Assembly (NCBI GenBank): GCA_013215145.1
Contig: JABSRP010000036.1
Location: 1-64,000 of the forward strand
DNA length: 64,000 bases
Direction: 5' to 3'
From: Pseudobacteriovorax sp.
Lineage (GTDB): Bacteria > Bdellovibrionota_B > Oligoflexia > Oligoflexales > Oligoflexaceae
The notes beneath the pieces are model-generated. The model was not told the DNA's origin. It did not search any database and saw only the letters and a list, made by a program, of their open reading frames with translations. Shown one piece after another: positions 8,527-16,374 of the stretch. How positions within the stretch are numbered: position 1 is the stretch's first letter; each line of letters starts with the position of its first letter. A program made the position numbers and the translations under genes.

Positions 8527-8580
8527 GATTCTTGACCCCAAACTGCCCGGGAAGTGATCCCAACAGTCGTATCAAGAATC
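8527..8580 (-). promoter_or_regulatory. Leader inverted repeat upstream of the RRM gene
   Basis: A perfect 9-bp inverted repeat, GATTCTTGA (8527-8535) and TCAAGAATC (8572-8580), encloses 36 nt. It lies 26 bp before the RRM start codon in the transcribed direction, so in mRNA it would close a long hairpin just upstream of the ribosome-binding site. A role in thermosensing or autoregulation is inferred. Confidence 0.5.
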
Positions 8581-8585
8581 ATTTA

Positions 8586-8619
8586 CCTAGCCTAAAAAGC
8601 CAGCAAAGTGGCTTCTAGG
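8586..8619 (-). terminator. Possible attenuator hairpin in the RRM leader
   Basis: On the minus strand AAGCCA and TGGCTT (8597-8614, loop of 6) are followed by a short T run (TTTTTA). Flanking CCTAG/CTAGG could extend the stem. No gene lies upstream on this strand, so if transcription starts further right this would be an intrinsic terminator inside the leader. The T run is short. Confidence 0.35.
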
Positions 8620-8921
8620 CCTAAAGAATAAGCTATGTAGGCCAGAAATGGAAGCCCTCAATGGTAAATTTTGGGCACCAAGATATTGACTTTCCTTAAT
8701 CATTTGCTACCAATGCGGATTTTTGCTCTTAAGCGTCTGGGATCATTGTCGATAGATTGGAGGGGGCACGGCATGAGGACCCGCCACTTAAAAATATATG
8801 AAAAACTCCTCAGAGAATTCTCTAAAATTTCCGAGGCATAATAATTAATTTAGAGGGTTTCCGTTGACAGACAGAGACGAGACCTTACCTTCAGTACTAG
8901 TGTGAATGAGAGGTATTTGCC

Positions 8922-9665
8922 ATGATTCAACTGTACGAGACCAACGAAGCCGAAAAAAAAAACCTTGAAGGCGATTACACAGAACTTTCGCTGGATGACT
9001 TTCAACCTGTTGAAAAGACTGACCCTCCGCAGCCTTTAATCCATCAAACAAAGAAGGAATCGATGAAACCTACACTGTTTTGGGGTTTCATCATTGTGTG
9101 GGCGTCGGTATTTAGCTGGCTGAAGTCCACCAAATATGACTATACCGTCAGCTATACGAGTATTTTTCAGGAGCAGGAGTTTTACCGGCTCTGGACTAGC
9201 CTGTTTATTCATTCGGACTTTGGACATTTAGCTTCGAACCTGTGGTTGTTTCTGATTTTTGGCTATCTGCTGCGCAACTTTTGGGGTTTAGCGGTGTTTC
9301 CTTTGCTAACATTTGTGCTGACAGGCGGCCTTACCTCTCTAGCGACAATAATGTGGTACCAAAACAGCACCCATCTACTCGGTGCTTCAGGCATGATATA
9401 CGGTATGATCGCTTTATGGCTTGTGACCTACTGTCGCTTCGAACTGCGTTATAGCTTCAAAATGCGAGTATTTAGGGCCATTGGATTTATATTGGTGATG
9501 CTTTTTCCCAGCACCATCACGGCGAATGTATCTTACTCAGCTCACTTTTTTGGTTTTTTGATAGGCGCTGCATTAGGCTTAATATTGATACTCTTCAAAC
9601 GGGTTGACGAGGAGCCCAAAGCCTACCTATCTCAAGCAGAACCTAAAGTCGGAATGCTCCAATAA
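8922..9665 (+). CDS. Rhomboid-family intramembrane serine protease
   Basis: A 247-residue membrane protease with a soluble N-terminal tail of about 50 residues followed by six predicted helices. The rhomboid signature is complete: HSDFGHLASN in helix 2 (the HxxxxHxxxN pattern), Ser156 in GASG, and His208 in SAHFFGF for the Ser-His dyad. It would cleave single-pass membrane proteins within the inner membrane; the substrate is unknown. A GAGAGG site precedes the ATG at 8922. Its 3' end overlaps the oppositely oriented DUF1295 gene by 23 bp, so the two are convergent rather than an operon. Confidence 0.92.
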   Translation: MIQLYETNEAEKKNLEGDYTELSLDDFQPVEKTDPPQPLIHQTKKESMKPTLFWGFIIVWASVFSWLKSTKYDYTVSYTSIFQEQEFYRLWTSLFIHSDFGHLASNLWLFLIFGYLLRNFWGLAVFPLLTFVLTGGLTSLATIMWYQNSTHLLGASGMIYGMIALWLVTYCRFELRYSFKMRVFRAIGFILVMLFPSTITANVSYSAHFFGFLIGAALGLILILFKRVDEEPKAYLSQAEPKVGMLQ

Positions 9666-10452
9666 TTTTCATGGGGTTCTTGAACCCCTCCCAAGGAATG
9701 AAAGCAGGAGTATTTTCTACATATTCCTTGTAGCCAGGCTTGGAGTCCTTGAGTTTCTTTTCGAGAAGATCGACCCCCGACACCTTCCGCAAAAAAAGCG
9801 TCATCACAATGGGGCCTATGATGGTTGCCCAACCGTAGGGGACGCTTACGGCAAAAAGATAATACCCCCACCAAACAGCACCATCACCGAAGTAATTTGG
9901 ATGACGAGTCAGTGACCAAAGACCCTTATTTAGCAGTTTGCCTTTGTTGGAAGGGTCACGCTTAAAAACAACGAGTTGCCAGTCCCCCCAAGCTTCAAAA
10001 TAAAACCCTAAAATCCAAAATACAGTGCCGAGAAATACCATGATTCCGATATTCATCGGATGATCGAAGCCTAAGGTGAAAAATAATGGTACAGACACGA
10101 CCGCTGCCAATAAGAACTGCACCATAAAAATAGTGAAGAAACTCTTCCACCAAAACCCACTTTGATACCCAGCTCGCATATCCTGATAACGATAGTCTTC
10201 GCCATGGCCTTTATTCCGAATATGGATGTGAAGGGACAGTCGCACACCCCAGATGGTAACCAAAAGTAGCAGTAGCCACTGCCAGCCAACTAGCGAGAAG
10301 CCTTGACCGGCAGCAGCTCCCCATGCATTCATAACGAACGCCATACCCCAAACACGATCAATTAAACTGGCATCCTTTTGTTTCACACTAGCAACCCAGG
10401 TGACAACAAACATAACAAATGAGAATGCTAATCCGGTATATACTGAAGTCAT
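9643..10452 (-). CDS. DUF1295 integral membrane protein (steroid 5-alpha-reductase/ICMT-like fold)
   Basis: A 269-residue polytopic membrane protein of the DUF1295 family, related to the C-terminal domain of 3-oxo-5-alpha-steroid dehydrogenases. Typical features are DRVWGMAF near the N-terminus, the LNKGLWSLTRHPNYFGDGAVWWG block that binds the cofactor side in relatives (seen as LTRHPNYFGD), and PGYKEYVENTPAFIPW at the C-terminus. Relatives reduce or methylate lipid substrates, but the substrate here cannot be told. AAGAGA precedes the ATG. It is convergent with the rhomboid gene. Confidence 0.88.
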   Translation of the reverse strand: MTSVYTGLAFSFVMFVVTWVASVKQKDASLIDRVWGMAFVMNAWGAAAGQGFSLVGWQWLLLLLVTIWGVRLSLHIHIRNKGHGEDYRYQDMRAGYQSGFWWKSFFTIFMVQFLLAAVVSVPLFFTLGFDHPMNIGIMVFLGTVFWILGFYFEAWGDWQLVVFKRDPSNKGKLLNKGLWSLTRHPNYFGDGAVWWGYYLFAVSVPYGWATIIGPIVMTLFLRKVSGVDLLEKKLKDSKPGYKEYVENTPAFIPWEGFKNPMKIIGAFRL

Positions 10453-10609
10453 AAAAATCTCTTCTTAGGCTTGGGTTAGAGTAAAATAATGGTTGCCAAC
10501 TAAGATTCGACTCTATTACATAATCGATCAAAACACAAAAACTCAGCGATTGCATGTAGACAGTTTTTCTTAGCTTGCTCATAATATTGGCATGGGGTAG
10601 GGAGCAATA

Positions 10610-11419
10610 TTGACGATTGAAAACCTAGTTATTGTGGGCGACATCGCAGGAAACTTCGATTCTTTTCGCCGTTTGATCAGTCAAACAACATCGGGGCATT
10701 GGATCCTATCGGTGGGAGACTGCATTGACAAGGGCCGCGATAGCTCAGCCACCCTTCGCATGTTTATGCAGTCCGAAAGATTCAAGCTCTTATTAGGAAA
10801 TCATGAGTTACTGCTCATCAAAACCATTGAAGAGTTAGAAAATGCCGAGTCCATATACGACCTGTCCTGGGGCTTGCATTGGCTAGCATCTGGCGGTGTC
10901 AATACAGTAGATTCGTTTCTACATCGACGTATTTCCTTTGAAACCCTCTGGGACGACCTAAGTGATTTTCGAAAATCCCTTAAAAAAGAAGGAGTCATCG
11001 AATTCCTAAAATTAACGCCAACCTTTTTTTATCAACCAGGTCTTTTTGTATCTCACAGTCCTATTGGAATGAAACCGTTTAAGAAAAAAATTAAGGATCT
11101 CAGCTGGGATGAAAAAGTGGTTTGGGCTGGTTACGATTTTGATCAACGACAATGGTGGATTTCTAACTCAACGGATCGGCTTGTATGGGCAGATTGTCCC
11201 TTCAAATCTCTTTATGCCACCCTAGCGACACGAAGAAACCCCACTCCTGCAGGAGACAATCTTCATCTATTTGGGCATATGAGTCGCTGGGGCTATAAGC
11301 CATTTTGTAAAAAACAGAAAAAAGATCCCTACGCCATTTGCTTGGATACCAGTCGCCAGAATATACTTACAGGACTAGAGTGGCCGTCAATGCGCATGAT
11401 ATCTATTGGAGCGGAGTAA
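10610..11419 (+). CDS. PPP-like calcineurin metallophosphoesterase
   Basis: A 269-residue phosphoesterase resembling bacterial Ser/Thr or diadenosine-tetraphosphate phosphatases. Metal-binding motifs appear in order: GDIAGN (residues 10-15), VGDCIDKG, LLGNHE, FVSHSP and FGHMSRWG. In the first motif the usual metal-ligand His (GDIHG) is Ala13, so activity may be altered. The start is a TTG at 10610 behind GGGAG; no better ATG exists in frame. The stop is directly followed by the ATG of the small lipoprotein gene (TAA-ATG), suggesting co-transcription. Confidence 0.85.
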   Translation: MTIENLVIVGDIAGNFDSFRRLISQTTSGHWILSVGDCIDKGRDSSATLRMFMQSERFKLLLGNHELLLIKTIEELENAESIYDLSWGLHWLASGGVNTVDSFLHRRISFETLWDDLSDFRKSLKKEGVIEFLKLTPTFFYQPGLFVSHSPIGMKPFKKKIKDLSWDEKVVWAGYDFDQRQWWISNSTDRLVWADCPFKSLYATLATRRNPTPAGDNLHLFGHMSRWGYKPFCKKQKKDPYAICLDTSRQNILTGLEWPSMRMISIGAE

Positions 11420-11689
11420 ATGCATAAACAAGTACAGGTAAAAAGCTGTTTAACCATCGTTGTCCTCGGGTATCTTACCGCTGGGTGTGTCACTCTTCAC
11501 GAAAAGGTATCCATGATTTCTGGTCAAGCCATCAGAGATTTGGGGTGTCCTGACAGTACAGCCGTGACTGAACTGGACGAAGATCTTTTTACAGCTGAGT
11601 GTGCTGTTGCCAACAAAGGCCTGATTAAATATCGAGTCAAATGTGGCTACTTCCCAAACTCCTGCCAGGTCATTCGATTGAAGAATTAA
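11420..11689 (+). CDS. Small lipoprotein of unknown function
   Basis: An 89-residue protein with a basic N-terminus, a hydrophobic stretch and the lipobox LTAGC (Cys at residue 23), so it is probably lipid-anchored. Four further Cys residues in the mature part (GCPDS, AECAVA, KCGYF, SCQV) could form two disulfides in the periplasm. The ATG touches the stop of the phosphatase gene, so it is translated from the same message. No family recognised. Confidence 0.75.
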   Translation: MHKQVQVKSCLTIVVLGYLTAGCVTLHEKVSMISGQAIRDLGCPDSTAVTELDEDLFTAECAVANKGLIKYRVKCGYFPNSCQVIRLKN

Positions 11690-11807
11690 GTGTTCAACCA
11701 ACAGTCACTGCCCAAGTCATAGACAGCAAAATACAAATATTATTGATGACTTACCTTTTGCACTATTCTTGCAGAGATAAGGGGTTCACTTAATCAAGGA
11801 GAAACCT

Positions 11808-12509
11808 ATGCGGCACCTAATATGGTTCGCTGTTTTGAGCCTTCTGATTCTGTCCTGTAAAGATACCCAGCTGAATTACCGTACTGAAAACATCGAAGCA
11901 AAAACCACAAAATTTGCTGACAGCTTGTTAGAGAATCTAGCCATCGTTGACCAGAGCAAAAGCTTACAACTCACGGTCAAGCTTCAAGATATGGGCAAGA
12001 TCAGCCAGAATCCGGCTGCTTTTTTTGAGTTCCAAGACTACATCTTGAGAAAACTCGAGACAGCTCACCCCGACATGAGCGCTCGGGTTAAAGTCGGTGT
12101 CGGATTCGATCTCGACCGCGAATACAAAAACTTAACTCAACTTTTTCGACAGAAGCGTTCGAAAAAAGGCGAGCTCAGCATTCGTTCCATTGCTGAGAAC
12201 ACTGATTTTATCGCAGCAGAGTCAGCCGTGGCCCCCGGCGCTGTCAAATACTTTTCGAAGTTTTTCAAAAACCTTGGTCTTAAGTCGTCCACTAAAGAAA
12301 GCAAACGGGTGGTTTCGACAGCGGCTCATAAGTGTCGACAAAAAATCCATAAAAAATCCCAAGGTCGGCATTTTGTAATATCGGTGGATCAGTCCAATTA
12401 TGATGCCAAGGTATCAAAATCATTAAGGTCTTGTTTGAAAATAGTCAACGCAAAAAAAGCATCTGTGAATCTTGTCATTAATGCCGATTTTGCAGCAAAA
12501 TCTTTCTAA
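11808..12509 (+). CDS. Hypothetical lipoprotein
   Basis: A 233-residue protein with signal peptide MRHLIWFAVLSLLILSC; the lipobox Cys is residue 17. The mature part is charged, mostly helical-looking and rich in Lys. No domain is recognised. AAGGAG before the ATG supports the start. It stands alone between a small lipoprotein gene and a peptidoglycan glycosyltransferase gene. An envelope location is the only safe inference. Confidence 0.75.
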   Translation: MRHLIWFAVLSLLILSCKDTQLNYRTENIEAKTTKFADSLLENLAIVDQSKSLQLTVKLQDMGKISQNPAAFFEFQDYILRKLETAHPDMSARVKVGVGFDLDREYKNLTQLFRQKRSKKGELSIRSIAENTDFIAAESAVAPGAVKYFSKFFKNLGLKSSTKESKRVVSTAAHKCRQKIHKKSQGRHFVISVDQSNYDAKVSKSLRSCLKIVNAKKASVNLVINADFAAKSF

Positions 12510-12562
12510 GATATCGAAAAATTCATCCGAAACCTACTGGACCTCGATAACATTCTAGGACC

Positions 12563-13585
12563 ATGATTCGGATGACAGATGATACCCGCAAGTCCAAAGC
12601 TTTTCGCTATGCATTGATGGCTTTTGCCGTCATCGCAGGTATCGAGTGCCTATACTTTCTGAGTAAAATTCCTAGTTTTCTGAGAATGAACGAGGGCACC
12701 ATCGACCGCTCTGCCTTTATCGAGCGCTACGAAAGCAAACGCAAAGCTGACTCAAAACTTCCTGCCTTGAAATGGAATCCAAAACCCATAACTCTCTCGA
12801 AAAAACAGCTTTTGCCATTTATCGTGGCCGAAGACAGCCGTTTCTACCAACACTCTGGAATCGACCTTCAGGCGATCCAAGACGCCATTTCTTACAACTT
12901 AAAAAAGAGACGGTTCGTCGTCGGCGCAAGTACGATTTCCCAGCAAACCGTGAAAAATATGTTCTTAACGCCGAGTCGGAACCCTGTTCGCAAGTGGCAT
13001 GAGCTCATACTCACCCTCATGATGGAAGCATTAGTCTCGAAAAAAAATATCCTGAATACCTATCTCAACGTTGCAGAGTTTGGTACGGGGATTTATGGGA
13101 TTAACGCAGCAGCTCATCACTACTACGGCCAACCCCCTTCGTCTCTGGGACGAGATCAAATAGTTGGACTGGCGGCAACCCTACCCAGCCCCAAAAAAAG
13201 TAACCCAAGGACCCAAAGTCGCTTTTTTACAAAACGAAAGGCCAAAATTCATCGGACTATATCCAGATACTATAGCCCAAAACCTCAGCCTCCTTCCGAA
13301 GGCGCTCCTCCGGTCTCCAAGCTGGTTGGGCTACCACTCGATGGGGACGAAGATTTACTTCCTGAAACAGACCTTGATGGCATTGATATTGAGGAGCCGA
13401 ACGTTTCGGAAGTCGATACCACCGATTATGATGAAATCATGTTCGAGAGCGAGTTAGACGACTTGGGAAACCCTAAAGGGGAAGACGAGGAAGAGAATCA
13501 TACACCAACGCCCGAGTCTGAATCCGCAGAAGGAGAGGACCAGAATCCAGGCAGTGAAAAGGATGACGAAACCCCAGACGACTGA
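12563..13585 (+). CDS. Monofunctional peptidoglycan glycosyltransferase (GT51) with acidic tail
   Basis: Polymerises lipid II into glycan strands at the inner membrane. The 340 residues begin with one membrane anchor (about 15-35). The GT51 domain follows: catalytic Glu90 in VAEDSRFYQHSGID, then GASTISQQTVKN (family consensus GxSTIxQQ), and LNVAEFGTGIYGINAAA. It ends near residue 225. The last 90 residues are an unusual Asp/Glu/Pro-rich low-complexity tail with no transpeptidase domain, so this is an MtgA-like enzyme with an extra disordered extension. AGGA precedes the ATG at 12563. Confidence 0.9.
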   Translation: MIRMTDDTRKSKAFRYALMAFAVIAGIECLYFLSKIPSFLRMNEGTIDRSAFIERYESKRKADSKLPALKWNPKPITLSKKQLLPFIVAEDSRFYQHSGIDLQAIQDAISYNLKKRRFVVGASTISQQTVKNMFLTPSRNPVRKWHELILTLMMEALVSKKNILNTYLNVAEFGTGIYGINAAAHHYYGQPPSSLGRDQIVGLAATLPSPKKSNPRTQSRFFTKRKAKIHRTISRYYSPKPQPPSEGAPPVSKLVGLPLDGDEDLLPETDLDGIDIEEPNVSEVDTTDYDEIMFESELDDLGNPKGEDEEENHTPTPESESAEGEDQNPGSEKDDETPDD

Positions 13586-13596
13586 GGCCTAAAAGA

Positions 13597-13806
13597 CTAA
13601 GAAAGGTCCGTCCATTCATCTGGTACGAATGCCTTCGAGACTTCGGCGCCTTGAGCAATCATCCGCCACTTGCTAAGTTCACGAATAATCTGATAAACAG
13701 CCTTTGATCCTGGATCGTAGAAAATATCAACAGTGTAGCGCCTGTCCTCACCACTAAGCTCCACGGAGCCCTTGTACTGCAAGCTCTCAATTTCTGCCAA
13801 CTTCAT
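13597..13806 (-). CDS. Hypothetical 69-residue protein
   Basis: A small soluble protein starting MKLAEIESLQYKGSVEL, with a GAGG site upstream of the ATG. Alternating polar and hydrophobic segments suggest a small alpha/beta fold. No signal peptide and no recognised family. It is convergent with the GT51 gene and upstream of nothing on its strand, so it may be monocistronic. Confidence 0.6.
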   Translation of the reverse strand: MKLAEIESLQYKGSVELSGEDRRYTVDIFYDPGSKAVYQIIRELSKWRMIAQGAEVSKAFVPDEWTDLS

Positions 13807-13898
13807 TATTTCATGCCTCGCAAACTACTTTCCACACTGCTGGGTCTCCGTTAGTGTACCAGAAATCAACAAATCGCAGCAACCGGCTTAATCGGGAT

Positions 13899-15197
13899 TT
13901 AGTTGGATAGCCGATGCCGTCTTTTTCCAAAGAACACTTCGCGAATAGCTCCAGTTAATGTCTGACCAATAAAGCAGCTATTGTTAGACTGACCTGCAAA
14001 ATAATTCTCATCAATTTTGCTCTGCTTATTCGGATCAACCAGAACCCCACGGAATACTTGACCCGTCACAAAAGATCCAAAGCTATCGTCCAACCCTAAA
14101 AAATCGGCCGGCTTGCTAGAAAAGACTTGTACTAAACGCTGTTTACTTAGCTCACCCTTAGCAACCATATCGAGAAGAACATTCAGAGACGTCTCCATCC
14201 CCAAGGTACCGTAAGCCGCCGTTTTGAAGTTAGTGGTCTTGATTGCCGCCTCATGTGGGGCATGATCCGTCGCAACGAAATCTACGGTGCCGTCAGCTAA
14301 GCCTTTACGTAGTGACTGCCGATCAGAGGCGCTTCGCAGGGGTGGGTTCATTTTGAACGATGAATTGGCAGACTCAATGTCGTCACCGGTGAAGAATAAG
14401 TGATGAGGAGATACCTCACAAGTCGCATGCAAGCCTTTGTCACGAGCCTCTTTTACGAGATTTAAGGTTTCTTCGGAGGAGATGTGCAGAACATGGTAGC
14501 GCGCTCCAGGATAATCAGCCAAAAGCTGTAAGTCACGCCGCACCATATCTGTTTCTGCAGCAGCAGGATAGGCCGCAACTCCTAAAGACTCCTGCATGCG
14601 ACTAGGAGCTAGCACCCCTCCATGACCAACCATCTCTGCATGCTGCAGAAAAGGAATCTGAGTTTTTTCGCTAAATGCCAACGCTTTTGCCATGAGAGTA
14701 TCATCCATCACACCGACGCCATCATCGGTGAATGCGGTAATGCCCGCCTCAGCTAGTCCTTCAAAATCGACTAGCTCTTTCCCTCTTTGCCCCATGGTGA
14801 TGGCTGCCGATAGCTTGACCTCAACCCCAGTTTGATCCATGGGCTCTTTTAATTCGTCGAGAGCCAAGCGGCAGGATGCAACGCTATCCAAGACTGGCTT
14901 TGTATTTGGCATAGTTAATAGGGCTCCGTAGCCCCCTTTGACTGCGGCTGCTAAGCCTGATGATGCGGTTTCTTTTTCTTGTTGCCCGGGTACTCGCAGA
15001 TGCACTTGAGGGTCGACTCCTGCAGGTAAGATAACTTGATCCGTCGCATCAACAGTGTCATAATCAGGAGGAATAGATATTTCCGACGAGGAAATATTTG
15101 TCAGTACTCCGTCCTCAACGAGAATATGAGCATGTTCCAGGATTTTGTCTGCCAACCAGACTTCTGCGTTCTTTATGACGTAGTTGGTATTGGCCAC
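13899..15197 (-). CDS. pyrC: Dihydroorotase-type amidohydrolase
   Basis: Pyrimidine-pathway amidohydrolase, 432 residues, of the class I (AllB/PyrC) type that cyclises carbamoyl-aspartate. Visible landmarks are GVDPQVHLRVPGQ (residues 60-72), TMPNTKP, FTDDG (carboxylated-Lys region), LQHAE, VLHISS and VATDHAPH with the catalytic Asp. The first His of the HxH zinc motif is Gln64. From memory a DxQVHxR variant also occurs in Bacteroidetes enzymes, so this does not by itself mean loss of function. It starts with GTG at 15197 behind AGGAG. An allantoinase or hydantoinase relative is the alternative. Confidence 0.85.
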   Translation of the reverse strand: MANTNYVIKNAEVWLADKILEHAHILVEDGVLTNISSSEISIPPDYDTVDATDQVILPAGVDPQVHLRVPGQQEKETASSGLAAAVKGGYGALLTMPNTKPVLDSVASCRLALDELKEPMDQTGVEVKLSAAITMGQRGKELVDFEGLAEAGITAFTDDGVGVMDDTLMAKALAFSEKTQIPFLQHAEMVGHGGVLAPSRMQESLGVAAYPAAAETDMVRRDLQLLADYPGARYHVLHISSEETLNLVKEARDKGLHATCEVSPHHLFFTGDDIESANSSFKMNPPLRSASDRQSLRKGLADGTVDFVATDHAPHEAAIKTTNFKTAAYGTLGMETSLNVLLDMVAKGELSKQRLVQVFSSKPADFLGLDDSFGSFVTGQVFRGVLVDPNKQSKIDENYFAGQSNNSCFIGQTLTGAIREVFFGKRRHRLSN

Positions 15198-15336
15198 AAT
15201 CGTGTTCTCCTATTCCTGTTTTTGAGTCGGAGTCAAAATAGGGGTTAGACGTGCAAAATGCAAATCTTTTGGACATCGAGCACCTTTGTCGACCAAACAG
15301 TCATGCGGCCAGATGCTGGCTAAACTGAAGGTACCG

Positions 15337-16374
15337 ATGAAACTCTTGTTAATCGCCCTATTAATAAGTCAAAATAGCGCACTGTTCGCCACAACAGATG
15401 TCTACCCAAACCGCAGCCTCGTGATCTTCGAGCACCGTCCCGACAAGGTGCACCTTACGTTTCAAAGTCGTTCGGAACTCCTTTTAGGTACCAGTAAGGA
15501 GTCGCATAAACCAAACAATTTGACCCAGATTTTTCGCAAGTTTTTCGCGCCTTACCCGATTTTTCGCGGAGGAAAAGCTTGCCAGTGGTTTAGCGTCAAT
15601 GGGTACTACAATCAGGTGGATGTTTATCTTAGGGCGAAAGCGAGTTGTCCCGTTGAACACGAGTTTATCGAGTGGGATCCAGAATTTTTCAAGAGCTATC
15701 CCTCAAGCCACCGCGTTGTCGTTTCGTTTATGGGGTTCGATAAAACCGTATCAAAAATTCAATCACCGCATGAAAAAATCGAATCTTCAGATGGGTTATC
15801 TAGCTTTGATGCTGCCATTAACGGACTCCACTATTCCGGTCTTTCGACAGAGGCTTGGAAAAGCAGTGATTCTGGAATGAGCATCCCCGATGGGTTTTGG
15901 ATCGTGTTGTTCAGCATTCAAATCGTGCTTATGGGAATGTCTCCGTCCTTCAGTATCAAAATCCTCGCTGGTTACCTGTTATCTATGTTCCTCGGAAAAA
16001 CCTTTGCTGCCATGACCGGTGTCACGATTGCTGAGGGCATGGCACTTGTCACCATTGGTGCTACCCAGCTCATGATTTTCCTACATTCGATTTATCGGAC
16101 CGATATCTTCAAAATTGGTGTTTGGCTGACCATCACTGGCTTCCTTCAAGGGATCGCCAGCTTCCAACTGGCGCCTGACTCAGTCAAGGCCTATACCCTC
16201 GCTAACTCGCTCGCTCCGTTTCAGATCGGAGCTTTTCTTGGCATCATTGGAAGTCTCGTGCTGATTTGGCCCGTCACAACATGGACGCTTCAAGCTCTTC
16301 CGGAGCGAAAATACAACCGCCGCATTCTGAGAGGCATCTTTTTGATTGCAGGTCTAATTAGCCTGATAATCTAG
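15337..16374 (+). CDS. Exported membrane protein, HupE/UreJ-like architecture
   Basis: Probably 345 residues from the ATG at 15337 (AAGG upstream), giving signal peptide MKLLLIALLISQNSALFA. In-frame TTG 15286 and ATG 15313 are alternatives. An extracytoplasmic domain of about 190 residues precedes six predicted membrane helices (about residues 195-345). This layout recalls HupE/UreJ_2 proteins, but their His-rich motif is not seen, so the family call is tentative. The 3' end overlaps the convergent cytochrome peroxidase gene by 21 bp. Confidence 0.7.
   Translation: MKLLLIALLISQNSALFATTDVYPNRSLVIFEHRPDKVHLTFQSRSELLLGTSKESHKPNNLTQIFRKFFAPYPIFRGGKACQWFSVNGYYNQVDVYLRAKASCPVEHEFIEWDPEFFKSYPSSHRVVVSFMGFDKTVSKIQSPHEKIESSDGLSSFDAAINGLHYSGLSTEAWKSSDSGMSIPDGFWIVLFSIQIVLMGMSPSFSIKILAGYLLSMFLGKTFAAMTGVTIAEGMALVTIGATQLMIFLHSIYRTDIFKIGVWLTITGFLQGIASFQLAPDSVKAYTLANSLAPFQIGAFLGIIGSLVLIWPVTTWTLQALPERKYNRRILRGIFLIAGLISLII

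Larger units (their letters stand above)
8502..8921. other. Divergent regulatory region between the RRM protein and rhomboid genes
   Basis: A 420-bp gap without a gene. The left 120 bp is the probable leader of the RRM gene, with two hairpins. A 12-bp perfect palindrome, AGAGAATTCTCT, lies at 8812-8823. A TTGACA at about 8863 is upstream of the rhomboid gene but has no good -10 box at 16-18 bp. Confidence 0.5.

Noticed and set aside
8863..8900. TTGACA upstream of the rhomboid gene as a full promoter
   Set aside because: No acceptable -10 box at 16-18 bp.
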